64,000 nucleotides of DNA from Elmis aenea (lineage: Eukaryota; Arthropoda; Insecta; Coleoptera; Elmidae), in assembly GCA_947652605.1 (NCBI GenBank), contig OX393580.1, positions 19,674,159 through 19,738,158 of the forward strand. The letters run 5' to 3'. Every line of letters starts with the position of its first letter. Within the stretch, counting starts at the first letter, position 1. The notes under the pieces were generated by a model. That model was given only the letters and a program-made list of their open reading frames with translations. It did no database searches and had not been told where the DNA came from. A program made the translations under genes and the position numbers. Below, one piece after another: positions 23,994-35,127 of this stretch.

Positions 23994-25916
23994 TCAATGA
24001 CTGGAGAGCAAAGGTGTTGTTTCTTCAGGGGGACGTTGGTACCTATGTCCTGCCTGACGAAAATGACGATCATGCAGATACAACGTACTGAGACTCATCT
24101 CGCCAGGGTTATAACAAACAGGCCCCTCCGATCTATACGCATCGTATCGTATCGAACTATCGGTCAGGTCAGCGTGTAGCATAAAATCCCCGCTGTTTTG
24201 CGGGGCCATAACCATACTCTCGTGTTGCACAGCCTCTACAAAATATTTAGCCTCGGGTGGAGGTCTCCAACTAGGGTTAGTGTGTGTAAAATGCATCAGA
24301 GACAGCTCGATTTTACCGTCTTCAGCTTGCGTGTACTGGTCGGGGGCCGTCTGACCTTCCGTACCTTGCCATTCCGGATTGCCGTGTTTTTTAACGTCCA
24401 TTTGTGCGAAACTACAAACGTCTCCGACGCCTATAACGGAAACCGTAAAGTTTCTGTAGAAATCTACGATGTCCAGCGCACGAGGATAAAGATGTCTCCA
24501 AAGAACATAAGGAGTCAATATTGGTGATAAAAGTTCTTCGAGGAGTCCGACCGCGCGGTACTGGAAGAGTTGCTGGAATTCACTTCGAACTCTTATCGTG
24601 TGCGCTTGACCTCGCCAGTCGATTGGGAGATAATGTGTGTGTGCCAAGACATTCGACAGCAAAGTCTCGGGGCACCAAACTGCCGTTTCATTGGGAATAA
24701 CAGCGCGACTCACAGCCAGTACAGCCCCCAATACTGTCATAATCGTTAGTACATGTTCAACACCCAATACGTCTTCATCGTAAATCGTAAGCGATAAAAG
24801 CGATGCTAAAACAGCTGCACACATAAATATTACACTACGGGCTATTATAGTTGCCATTGGTGAACTAAAAGCAGATAGATAGCGGGTAGCGGGCCGATGG
24901 GCACGGTTTAAACGAACATAAAGCTCGTGTTCCAGCTCGTTAAAATGTCTCAAGTATAAACGGCCATACAGCGACCAATTTCGTACCCCCAAACTTCCAG
25001 GTTCTCGCCTTATTATTTCTGCGTAGCTAAAAAATGCGTACAGGATTTGCCAGAGTAATACCAAGGGCGAAAATAAAAGATTGGCGAGCGCTAACCATAA
25101 CACGTGCCTCCCTAACTGATTTGCCAATTCGTGTCGAAGATTGGCTTTACGATATTCTTCACGTAACTGCCAAGGGTTCTGGAAAGGGGCCCACGGGCCC
25201 CAAAACAGCAATAACTGAATGTTATACCGTAAACCTCTCGTCCAATACACCACTTCTCCTATAAATGGTACTTGCAGGCGTGGCGGTAACAACCGTTTGT
25301 TAGCCATAGCCACTAAATAATTTTGTTGTCTTAAAATTCTATGATATATGTCCAACTCGCTCAATTCTCTCTTGTGAATACACATTTGTTGGTCCAACTG
25401 AACTGCGCGTACTTTCGTCTGAACTTCATGCCATGTCAAATTATCAAGTTCTGAATCGGCAATACCCAACGCAGAATTATAAAATTGTTTTATATCCCAA
25501 AAATGAACTAAATGATAAACGCCTGGTACCAATCGCAACAGCCATATTACCATTGCCGTTAAAAGTGCGATCCAAGTAAATAATCCAAAGCTTTCTCGGC
25601 ATTCCTGCGACGTATAAAAAACATCTGATAGTGTAACTTTATGATCGATGGGTTTTTCTCGGAAAAGTATTGGATAATTCACACAGTGCACTAGAAATGT
25701 CGTGAAACTCACTACAAAGACGAATTGGATCAGTTCAAGAATTTGTTGGACCAACATGCAAGCGAAGCCGTGCCGCTGGTGATAACGGTACATGCGGCAA
25801 AAAAATGAATCTAGGTCTTCTATATGATTCCATCGGGCCCGCGATGATTCAACGACGTGTATAAGTACCCCACTCTCTTCTTGATCACCTTCATTTAATG
25901 CTGAATAATTTTGCAT
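23994..25916 (-). CDS. Atg9: Autophagy protein 9 (Atg9), intronless coding region
   Basis: A single 640-codon frame. Atg9 is the multispanning lipid scramblase of small vesicles that seed the phagophore; it trades lipids with Atg2. Conserved blocks in order are: WNHIEDLDSFF; hydrophobic segments at about 60-85 and 110-130; HKRELSELDIYHRILR; FWGPWAPFQNPW; a re-entrant or membrane pair near 270-295; REPGSLGVRNWSLYGRLYLR; membrane segments near 350-400; FQYRAVGLLEELLSPILTP; and the CSFAQMDVKKHGNPEW block. The N-terminal YSAL fits the Tyr-based sorting signal, and ETTPLL near the C-terminus fits an acidic dileucine signal. It is shorter than human ATG9A because the C-terminal tail is short. An acceptor-like CTTAG just upstream of the ATG suggests a spliced leader from the shared GRASP promoter region. 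Confidence 0.97.
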   Translation of the reverse strand: MQNYSALNEGDQEESGVLIHVVESSRARWNHIEDLDSFFCRMYRYHQRHGFACMLVQQILELIQFVFVVSFTTFLVHCVNYPILFREKPIDHKVTLSDVFYTSQECRESFGLFTWIALLTAMVIWLLRLVPGVYHLVHFWDIKQFYNSALGIADSELDNLTWHEVQTKVRAVQLDQQMCIHKRELSELDIYHRILRQQNYLVAMANKRLLPPRLQVPFIGEVVYWTRGLRYNIQLLLFWGPWAPFQNPWQLREEYRKANLRHELANQLGRHVLWLALANLLFSPLVLLWQILYAFFSYAEIIRREPGSLGVRNWSLYGRLYLRHFNELEHELYVRLNRAHRPATRYLSAFSSPMATIIARSVIFMCAAVLASLLSLTIYDEDVLGVEHVLTIMTVLGAVLAVSRAVIPNETAVWCPETLLSNVLAHTHYLPIDWRGQAHTIRVRSEFQQLFQYRAVGLLEELLSPILTPYVLWRHLYPRALDIVDFYRNFTVSVIGVGDVCSFAQMDVKKHGNPEWQGTEGQTAPDQYTQAEDGKIELSLMHFTHTNPSWRPPPEAKYFVEAVQHESMVMAPQNSGDFMLHADLTDSSIRYDAYRSEGPVCYNPGEMSLSTLYLHDRHFRQAGHRYQRPPEETTPLLSSH

Positions 25917-27040
25917 CTTTGCTAAGTATCTAAAAATTAATTAACTACTATTAACAAATCAACAATAGAAATAACAAATACATAACAAAGCCATCAGGCA
26001 ACAATGGTGTAATTCAAACAAAATAATTTTTTAATATAAAGGTCGGTTTTTGATTACACCATGCACCTTAAAAATTTGTTTAAATTATGATAACTTATCT
26101 TGGAAAGATTACAAAGATCGATAAAATGAAAGACTGCATTAATCTAGTCATACTATGGACGAACTTAAAACAAAAACATGTTTTAAGATCCAACTGAAAT
26201 CGAAAATATGGTCAAAAACAAAGGAAAGCAATCTAGAACATGTTTATCTTTGTCATAAAATTAATTCATTGCATTTTTTTTTACATAACACAAAAATGAA
26301 ATGTCATGGTATTGTTTGTATACAAAATAATTCAACATTTATTGTTTTTGGGACTCACCTTCACAAATATATCGTTGTGTCATATTAATACGTAATTTAA
26401 ATTTTATGTAAAAAATCCATGATAAAAATAGCTTGCAACACGAGAATTTATAACTGCACAACAAAGAAATGTCACTTATTAGTTCGTAGATACAGCCCCA
26501 TTTAATGCAAAAAATAAACTAAAACTAAGAACACGATAAAAAGTTCGTTTTACTACGCCATTAAAATGCAATATTTATGATTGTTAACGAGATAAAATGT
26601 ATGTAAAACGTAGGAACTGTGGTAAAACTAGTCGAAATTCTTAAAATGACCCTGTAATGTTTATACAACATAATATGTCTAGTGTGATGCATAACTGCTG
26701 TCATAACTAACGGGAATTTATTGATATTTAATAATCATTGCGTCAATAATGCCGGAAATTTTTAATTTTAAATCGTAAAGAGTATTTCAGTTGATTTTTT
26801 CAATAGTAGAGTACAACGTTTCGTTGTAAAACAAAAATACAGTTTTGTGTGTTACCGTTAGTTACAAGTTAACCACTATTTTATTTGATATTAAAACCAA
26901 ACAGCTATTTTCGTTATCAACAGTTGGCAACGTTTTGACACTTCAGTCGTTGTCGTCGATGAGCTGTCATGTTAGTCGCTTCTCGCTTACATGGTTATGT
27001 TTTAAAACTATTTGCCACGTAATTTCTTTTACGCTAAAAA
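25917..27040. promoter_or_regulatory. Divergent intergenic region between Atg9 and the GRASP gene
   Basis: 1.1 kb with no coding exon. The segment at 26920-27000 is richer in CG words (gtcgttgtcgtcgatg) and is the likely start region for GRASP and possibly for a spliced Atg9 leader. The rest is AT-rich and could be a leader intron. Confidence 0.45.
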
Positions 27041-28478
27041 ATGGGAAATTCTAATAGCGTCGACATCCCTGGTGGAGGTACGGAGGGCTATCACGTACTG
27101 CGGGTATGTATCAAACGTCAAGTAATTTTTTTTTTCTACATAATTCTCGCCATAGGTGCAAGATAATTCACCGGGCAGTAGGGCAGGGTTACAAGCATTT
27201 TTTGACTTTATCATTGCAATTAATGGGACAAGGCTTGATCAGGATAATGAAACTTTAAAGCAAGTTTTACGTAATGGAATAGGTAATAATTGGTGTAAGT
27301 AATTAAAATGGCAGTTTGAGTATGTTGTTTTTTTTTCAGGTAAACAATTACCTATGACGGTGTACAGCAGCAAAACTCAGAGTGTACGTAGTGTTAACAT
27401 TGAACCTAGTGAAGAATGGGGTGGTCAAGGTTTGTTAGGTGTTAGTATTCGTTTTTGTTCCTTTGAAGGTGCAAACGAAAATGTTTGGCATGTATTAGAA
27501 ACTCATCCAAGCTCGCCCGCTGACCTAGCTGGCCTTCATTCTTTCACTGACTATATTATCGGTGCCGATTCAGTGCTTCATGAAAGTGAAGACCTATTTG
27601 CGTTAATTGAGACACATGAAGGCCGCAGTTTAAAATTATATGTGTACAACAGTTTGGAAGATTCATGTAGAGAAGTAACGATCACTCCCCATAGAGGTTG
27701 GGGAGGAGAGGGAAGCTTAGGTTGCGGAATTGGCTATGGATATTTACACCGTATACCAGTTCGAGGTTCTCCACCACCCAGTACTTTGAATATGGGGTCG
27801 TTCCATACAAAGGAGCCAAACATCAATACTACTACAAAAAGTGTTGATACAAATTCGTTTGTGTCTTCCGTTAATAACGTACCCCCGTTTGTATCATCAG
27901 TTAATGATGTACCAGTAATGTCGTCTGCATCTCCAGTTCCAAGTACTGACCAGGCAACGCTCCATACAGCATTTTCTGCGATACCTTCTAGCACAGTATT
28001 TTCTCATGCCAACGACCCCATGATATCGGCAGGAACTACTATGTCATCGCAGATGTATAATCCAACATATCCTAGCGCATTTTCAAACCCGACGAATAAT
28101 TCTTCACCGTACACTGGCTCAAATTTATATACAATGCCTTTTCCAATGTCCGCTACAACCACGAATATGCAACCAAACGCTTCAATTCCGGCTTATAACC
28201 CGTACTCAATGCATAGTTCACCAGTTCCGGGGTACACCGTATCCCCAACTGTTCCTTCTACAACATACATGCCAAACGTAACCACTACGCAGCTAGATAA
28301 GTCACCTAACACATTTAATCTCCAGTATTCAATATCTCCAATGTCCCAGGAAAGTCCGTTAATTAATACCACGACCAGTTCAGAAATTGTCAACACGGCA
28401 CCTTTAATATTTGATCCAACTATCGCGGCCAGATCGGCGCAACAGTTATTATCAGGCACGGAAACTACGACTAGTTAA
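27041..28478 (+). CDS. Grasp65: Golgi reassembly stacking protein (GRASP55/65 family), three exons
   Basis: Exons 27041-27103, 27156-27282 and 27340-28478 give 442 aa. GRASP proteins tether Golgi cisternae and help unconventional secretion. The start [13 protein letters not shown] gives a Gly2 myristoylation site. Two PDZ-like GRASP repeats follow: [17 protein letters not shown] to NTH-type [10 protein letters not shown], then [13 protein letters not shown] and [17 protein letters not shown] to [20 protein letters not shown] (about residues 15-205). The remaining 240 residues are Ser/Thr/Pro/Asn-rich and low in charge, as in the regulatory SPR tail that is phosphorylated in mitosis in vertebrates. 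Insects have one gene for the two vertebrate paralogues. The start is fixed by the conserved N-terminus and by the GTATGT donor after codon 21. Confidence 0.96.
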
Positions 28479-30588
28479 TTATCCAAATAAATTGTTCGAT
28501 ATATTTAACGTAGAGACGGTCGTTTACTCTACTTAGAGGTGCCTATGTAAAAATTCTTTTCGTATGTATATATAAATAACAAATGTTTATTTTAACGAGT
28601 AAGATATGCAAATTGAGGAATTTTTATGAATCTGTGCAATTTTAATTTTATTATGAGGTGTGTTTACAAAGCTTTTTCTCACTAAAGTAATTGTTTATAA
28701 AATTTGTTACCTATTTCATTGTATTGTATGTAATTTTTGAGTGCACTTGTTGCATTTTTCAACTAATTGTTTTCAAAGTCAGTTCCTAAAACTTTTCCGA
28801 CAAATGTTACGACCATTTTTGTACGTGATTTAACATCTATGGATAATTATGTAGCCCTTCACACCTCTAAAGAGTATTCATTTTCAACATATTACGTATA
28901 ATATAAAGTTGTGAGTTATTTTAATGATATAAGTTGACTGTTACATTTTTTTCGGCTAAAATCGATTTCAAAATTCTTTTCTCAAGTCTTTATTGGCACA
29001 TCTCATTTTCTGGTGTATAATTTGTGAAAGTTTTGGACTTGTGTGTGTATTACTAAGAATATTTTATTGTTATTATATAATGTGGTTTGTAAAACAAACC
29101 TGCTTTGAGCCAGTCTTGTATTTTAAATTATGGAATAAATTTAAAATAAAGTGGTGTCTGTTATCTGTATGTTTTAAAAGGTTTTGTTCGTTAATAAAAT
29201 GTTTTTCTGCTTGATAATGATTTGCATTTACGAGTAATTTATTGCATACCAAAAATAAACTCGAAGCTGTTTAAAATTGAATTGTTTTACACGAATCAGA
29301 ACACCAAATATTTAAGGAAGAAAAAATTGAAGATAAATGTGAGTATATTTGTTATCGTTTTAACGATTAAGCAATTCTATATTTGTTTTTATAAAAATGT
29401 GTTGGTTTTTCAAAATTGTTTATTTTGTATAAAATAAGCCAATTGAAAACTCAAATGTTTTGATAAGTTTTAAAAAGTTAATAGCAAGTGCCACTTAAAA
29501 ATTAAGTAACAAAATTTATAAACTTTTTACAATCTTATCAAAACATACTTAACTTTAATATGGTGGACATGTATTTTGACTGCATTTTTTTTAAATCTCG
29601 AATATGCCCCAGTTGAACTTAAATTATTTTTTTTAAAACTTAATAGTGTTAAAAACAAATTCCTAAAATGTCTCTGCCTTATATGTATATTTTGTGTAGT
29701 CTGGTGTTAATAGGTACCTAAGCTGTGTTTAATTGTTCTCCAAGTTATTATCTTAAGCTTAAGTAAATATTTGATACTGTGGTAGTACGTTATCAAATAA
29801 TTATTAATTTAATTGTGCCATTGCTGATTATATTGTTTCAATCCACTGTTGATAAAACATAGTAATAATGTATAGACTATAACTATGCAATAAAACAAAT
29901 TTAAACTTATTTCAAATTTGCTGTAATAAAAAAAGGCTTTTCTAAATACATATTAGTATGACAAATTTTTATTATTTTTTTTTTCATTTTTAAGTTTTAT
30001 ATTGACAATAGTATTTTGCGAATATCAGCGAAGAAAAATGTAAAAAATTGTTGATTAATTATGTGTAAAAGTATTTTAGATTTAGTTGAGGTAGATTTAA
30101 AAGGAAATAAAATGTTTTAAAATGACACACTACATTAATTTTATTACAGATTGGAAAGGAATTTGCTGCAATAAAATAATCCCAATTTTTTTGATTTATT
30201 GATTGTAAGCTTCCAAGTAAATTAATTTTGTAACTAAGTTATTTTCCGATAATAATGAATGTTATTTAAATTATTTGTAATCCGAATTTCAGACAAACTT
30301 ATTTTACTACTCTGACCCATTCCTGATATAACAATCAATCATAATCATGAAGTTTTAAATAAGTAATATCAAACTTATTGGCAAATACCTTAGGAGCTTA
30401 GGAATTTTATAAACAATAACTCAATGTTCTATATCTAATCTATCAATTTTATTAGATAAGTCACTCCATTTTCTTACTCACAAAAGTTTAGTTAAGATAT
30501 AAACGGCATTGAAGGGTGTGTAATTAGGCGACATCATATAAACATTACGATTTAAAAAATATAATGCGCGGTAAAATTATAAATAAAA
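28479..30588. other. GRASP 3' UTR and intergenic AT-rich DNA
   Basis: Two kilobases without a recognisable gene. Frames in this stretch are short and AT-driven, with no family motif. Several AATAAA words (for example near 29130 and 29890) could end the GRASP transcript. No clear transposon ends are seen. Confidence 0.45.
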
Positions 30589-32794
30589 ATGTTTTGCTTT
30601 AAGTGCAGCCAAAAGGGGACGTTTAACGTTACTTCGACACTGAATTACAAGCCTCCTTTACCAGCTCCGAATACACGAACGATTTCTGCAACATCCCTTA
30701 CTGAAACAGATTCAAATGATGAAGTGGAAAACAGGAAAAGATCTGGTATTCTTACCGCATCTGTAAAAATAGACATTAATACAATTACTAAACATCCTAA
30801 ATCGTCACAGTAAGTTCAATAAACCTCAGAGACTATTTTAATCATCTACAGTCGAACTCTTAACTATTTCATATATTGTTAATGTGGAGGCCATCTTCAG
30901 GGTTCTTGCTACTAAGTCAAAGTTTAAAGTATCGAAAATAAATGTCATGATGGCCTTTTAATAAACTTTTAATCTTGTATGCATTGCATGCCAGAAATGA
31001 AGATGATTCTGTTTTGTTTACAAAATTAATGTTAATAATTTGATTTTCAGAGACGAACAGTTAATAAAAGATGCCCTCAACAAAAACGAGTTCTTACGTA
31101 ACTTACTGCAACAAGGCGAGCGTCTTCAAGCCGTCGTCGACTCGATGTACTCAGAAGACAAAAAAGCAAAAACAATGGTAATCGAAGAAGGAACGACAGG
31201 TTCGCATCTGTACGTGTCTGCGAGCGGCTCGTATGAAGTAATCATCAAGGGCAAATCAGTGGCAACCTTTGATGATAATCGAGTTTTTGGCGAGCTCTCG
31301 ATTCTTTACAATGCGAAACGGCAAGCGACGATACGCACCCTGAAAAATGGTAAAGTCTGGGTACTCGATCGGAATGTGTACCAGCAAATAGTCGTACGGG
31401 ATGCCGTGGGAGAACAAGACGAGATGCTGACTTTCCTGCGGAATGTGCCCGATTTGAACACGAAGAACGATGAGATACTGACGCGTGTCGGGGATTTATT
31501 ACGGCAAGAATTTTTCAGTACCAACACGGAAATCGTTCGACAAGGCGATCACGGTGACAAGTTTTTCATCATTAGAGCTGGTACCGTCACAATCACCAAA
31601 AGCGGCGAAGGAGAAATCGGGAAATTGGCCCAGGGGCAATATTTTGGGGAACGAGCACTGCTGCAAGAAGACGTACGGCAAGCTACTGTAATAGCGAACG
31701 CTCCAGGGGTCGAGTGCCTCACTTTATCCCGAGCGCACTTCATTGAACACTTCGGCGACACTTCCATCACGGGCATACAAGAAGTCAAACACAAAACGTT
31801 GGACATTGTAAAAGAATACGAAGACTTAGAACTCGATGACTTGAAAATAATTTCGACGCTCGGCATCGGGGGATTCGGAAGAGTCGAACTGGTCATCCAC
31901 CGTGAAAAACAGGACCTTATATTCGCTTTAAAATACCTGAAAAAAATCGACATGGTTCAACAGCAACAACAAGAGCACGCTTATAACGAAAAAACGATAC
32001 AGATGAGCTGCAACTCAATGTTCATTGTTCGGTTGTATAAAACCTTCCGTGACACGAAATTTCTGTACTTCCTTATGGAGTCGTGCTTAGGTGGAGACCT
32101 CTGGACGTTGCTCCAACAGCAGAAGAATCGTCGATTCGAAGAATCCAAAGCACGATTTTATGCAGCTTGTGTTTTGGAAGCTCTCGCATATCTCCATGAA
32201 CGGAACATCGTATACAGAGATCTTAAGCCGGAGAATCTTCTCCTAGATCCACAGGGGTACCTAAAATTGACTGATTTTGGCTTCGCTAAAAAATTAGGTG
32301 CTAGAGGTAAGACGTACACTTTCGCAGGAACCCCTGAATATGTTGCTCCAGAAATCGTACTGAATCGGGGCCACGATCGAGCTGTAGATTACTGGGCTTA
32401 CGGAATATTTGTATTTGAACTGTTAGTTGGTAAAACACCGTTCCGCACCAATGATTCTAGTCACATGCGAACTTATAATCTTATACTGAGAGGTATTGAA
32501 CACGTTCGGTTTCCCGATACTGTACCCCGCAGCGCTCAGCACCTGATTAAAAAGTTGTGTAGGTCCATGGCGACGGACAGATTGGGGTGTCAGAAAGAAG
32601 GGGCCCAAGATATACGTTTTCACAAGTGGTTTCAGGGTTTCGATTGGGCTAAATTAAGGGCACGACAGATAACCGCCCCAATTAAAAGGCAACTAAAACA
32701 TAAAACAGACACTTCGTACTTTGAACAGTATCCGAAAGAAACTGATATTCCTCCTGATGAAGTCTCGGGATGGGATAACGAATTTGATACTTAA
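30589..32794 (+). CDS. Divergent cGMP-dependent protein kinase, two exons
   Basis: Exons 30589-30809 and 31051-32794 give 654 aa; an in-frame TAA just precedes the ATG. The order is an N-terminal tail with a basic pseudosubstrate-like RKRSGILTAS; cyclic-nucleotide domain A (FGELSILYNAKRQAT at 153-167); domain B (YFGERALLQEDVRQAT, 271-286), both keeping the phosphate-binding Glu and Arg and the Thr linked to cGMP preference; then an AGC kinase with GIGGFGRV (345-352), Lys368, YRDLKPEN (Asp464), DFG (482-484) and GTPEYVAPE. The end is SGWDNEFDT. It phosphorylates Ser/Thr in response to cGMP. There is no leucine zipper in this N-terminus, and the usual FCGTPEY reads FAGTPEY. It resembles a third, divergent insect PKG rather than foraging or Pkg21D. 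Confidence 0.9.
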
Positions 32795-32820
32795 AATTTT
32801 CTTAGCCAAAAATGTTACAC

Positions 32821-33080
32821 CAGGGGTGTCAAACTCGCGGGCCACATGCGGCCCGCAACGAACATTTTTGCGGCCTGACCAATATATCGGCACACAATAA
32901 TATATAATAAAATAACAAACCGACGCAGAATAAAAATAAGATAGGTAGAATTCGCTAAACGTTTTTTTAATTATACTCTTTTTTACTATTATAAAACAAA
33001 CAAAAATTTGTTTTTACGGCCCACCTTAAGTTAAACCTTGTTTGTATGGCCCAACTTAGACATTGAGTTTGACACCCCTG
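32821..33080. mobile_element. hAT MITE in the 3' UTR of the PKG-like gene
   Basis: The ends CAGGGGTGTCAAACTC and GAGTTTGACACCCCTG are near-perfect 16-bp inverted repeats. The octamer tgttacac is exactly duplicated at 32813-32820 and 33081-33088. The element is 260 bp with no coding capacity. It begins 27 bp after the kinase stop codon and before the first AATAAA, so it should be transcribed in the 3' UTR. Confidence 0.93.
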
Positions 33081-33118
33081 TGTTACACCATTAATTTAAT
33101 TTTTCTTGCAAAGTTTTT

Positions 33119-33124
33119 AATAAA
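33119..33124 (+). terminator. Candidate polyadenylation signal of the PKG-like gene
   Basis: First AATAAA after the kinase stop codon, 31 bp beyond the MITE target duplication. Confidence 0.5.
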
Positions 33125-33630
33125 TTATAAGTATTTCGTTTTAAAAATCTTTATTTCTGCATATATCATTGGAATAGTCGAAGGTTTATTTGCAGACTAC
33201 CAGAATAATAAAATTTAATGGGATATTTTAAATTATTGTTATATTTATCGTAGAAATCTTCATTAACAGTGAATGTAATTTAAAATTAATAAATACTTGA
33301 TTTCATTTCATTCGTTTTTTTGTCAGCTTTAGTTTTTCATTTAATTTTAATAGTTCACAAACTAATTACAAAATTAGTCGATTATAAAAATTTTAAATTT
33401 GGCGCGTTAATCTACAGGAAACCAAGTACAATTCATAAAGCATTACTCCAGTTTAAAGCCCAAAAGAGGTAACTATTTTATTTTGGACATTATATTTTCT
33501 GTAATTTAACCAGGTGAATACTTAAAATCATGAAAATGTCTAAGAAATAATTATATTTTATAACTTTTTTTAAGACCCCTAGTTGTGTTGGTATAACTGT
33601 ACTTGACCGCCTTGTTGTTTCCGGATTGTG
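33125..33630. other. Intergenic DNA upstream of RpL13A
   Basis: AT-rich, no gene seen. The 3' part should contain the RpL13A promoter, for which I see no TATA box. Confidence 0.4.
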
Positions 33631-33640
33631 CCTTTTCAAC
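33631..33640 (+). promoter_or_regulatory. Probable 5' TOP start of the RpL13A mRNA
   Basis: The pyrimidine run CCTTTTC, preceded by gattgtg, fits a terminal oligopyrimidine start as in other ribosomal protein genes. It would give a leader of only about 20 nt and place translation under TOR-dependent control. Confidence 0.5.
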
Positions 33641-33653
33641 ACATGCGAGGAAC

Positions 33654-34757
33654 ATGACGGGATTTAGTGAAAAGGTAAATTTGTTACGTGTGTTTTCTTT
33701 GTGATTGTATTTAAAATACACATTTGATTGTGTTTAGTTTCTATTCCTCTGTTTAATAAGCCAAGTGTTGAAGTAATAAATGTGTAATGTGCTCAATTAA
33801 ACCACTTAACCTAAACCTAGTAACACGTGTACGTTTGTGTTTAACATAATGATTTATTTTTAGGCAATCCTAATAGATGGTAAGGGCCATCTCTTAGGCC
33901 GTCTTGCTGCAGTAGTATCCAAAACTTTACTGCAAGGCAACAAAGTTATTGTAGTACGATGTGAGCAATTAAATATTTCGGGAAATTTTTACAGGTACAT
34001 TAACAATTTCTGTTTGTTTATGATATTTTAGTTGTGTTTTTTTTAAGGAACAAACTTAAGTTTATGTCTTTCCTTCGTAAGAGGTGTAATGTCAATCCAG
34101 CACGTGGACCATTCCACTTTAGGGCACCTTCAAGAATTTTTTGGAAAACAGTAAGAGGTTAGTGTCTTCATTTAACTATTGGATGAGTGTGTATATTTTT
34201 GCAATGATTATAAACTATCTTACCTACATTATTTGAAATGTAATGAAAATACAACCTGTATGAGCTATTTTTGACTTAAAAAATGTCAGTGTGTTGTAAG
34301 TGTTGGACAACATATACTTAATTGTTTGTTTGCAGGTATGCTTCCACATAAAACAGAACGTGGAAAGCAGTGCCTTCGACGACTTAAGGCATATGAAGGT
34401 ATGCCACCCCCATACGACCGTAGGAAGCGTGTAGTAGTTCCAGGAGCTTTAAGAGTGCTTTGTCTTAAACCAGGACGTAAGGTAAGAGATACATTGTTTA
34501 AATTTTTAACGTTCTGTTTCTTACAGTAATAATTGTAATATTTGTTGTAGTATTGTCATGTTGGCCGTCTATCCCACGAAGTTGGGTGGAAGTATCAATC
34601 CGTCGTCCGAACTCTTGAGACAAAACGTAAGGTTAAGTCTGTATTGACGATCCGTAAACGTGACAAACTCAAGAAAATCACGAAGGCATCATCTGTTAAA
34701 GTTGCGAAACAAGTTGCACCTTATACAGCTATCATCAACAATTACGGTTATAATTAA
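33654..34757 (+). CDS. RpL13A: Large ribosomal subunit protein L13A (uL13), five exons
   Basis: Exons 33654-33674, 33864-33994, 34048-34157, 34336-34481 and 34551-34757 give 204 aa, the usual length. Hallmarks are [72 protein letters not shown] and [12 protein letters not shown]. The protein sits on the 60S subunit, and in vertebrates it also has an off-ribosome role in the GAIT complex. The first coding exon is only seven codons, typical of ribosomal protein genes. A four-codon upstream frame starting at 33643 overlaps the start codon. I looked for box C/D snoRNAs in the introns, as in the mammalian gene, and saw none that were convincing. Confidence 0.97.
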
Positions 34758-34765
34758 TATGACTA

Positions 34766-34771
34766 AATAAA
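34766..34771 (+). terminator. Polyadenylation signal of RpL13A
   Basis: AATAAA 9 nt after the stop codon, giving a very short 3' UTR as is usual for ribosomal protein mRNAs. Confidence 0.65.
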
Positions 34772-35127
34772 TAATTAATTATAATTTGTATTTATTATTT
34801 ATCTTAAAATAACAGGTTCACTGAAGAATGCTCTCATGTTGATTTCAATTGAGTAAAACTGTTGAATGTAATTAGTATAGAGCTCCGTTTTAAGTCGACA
34901 ATAATGATGCAATTTGGTTATCGAGAGTTAATTATCAAATTAGGGAGCATTGTGCAATTAAAATCTCTTATTAAAAACTATGTCAAAGATTTAAATATTA
35001 AAATTATGTTTGGAGAAGTATGTGAATTAATTTTTTCTTTCAAAACTAGTTTGAATATTTTAATAATTTGATTCATTGAGTATTTGCGTTTTGGCGAGAT
35101 CGGTGGTTATTTCGAAATTGTAAGGTT
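34772..35127. other. Intergenic DNA between RpL13A and Pcc1
   Basis: 356 bp with no recognisable gene; the 69-codon frame at 34862 has no family likeness. It must contain the promoter for the Pcc1/PIG-P unit. Confidence 0.45.

Noticed and set aside
31549..31953. 134-codon minus-strand frame
   Set aside because: Antisense of the cyclic-nucleotide and kinase domains of the PKG-like gene.
33675..34335. Box C/D snoRNAs in RpL13A introns, as in the mammalian gene
   Set aside because: No intron showed a paired RTGATGA and CTGA with flanking complementarity.
34862..35071. 69-codon frame before Pcc1
   Set aside because: AT-rich with no motif; it cannot splice in phase to Pcc1 exon 2 with any good donor.
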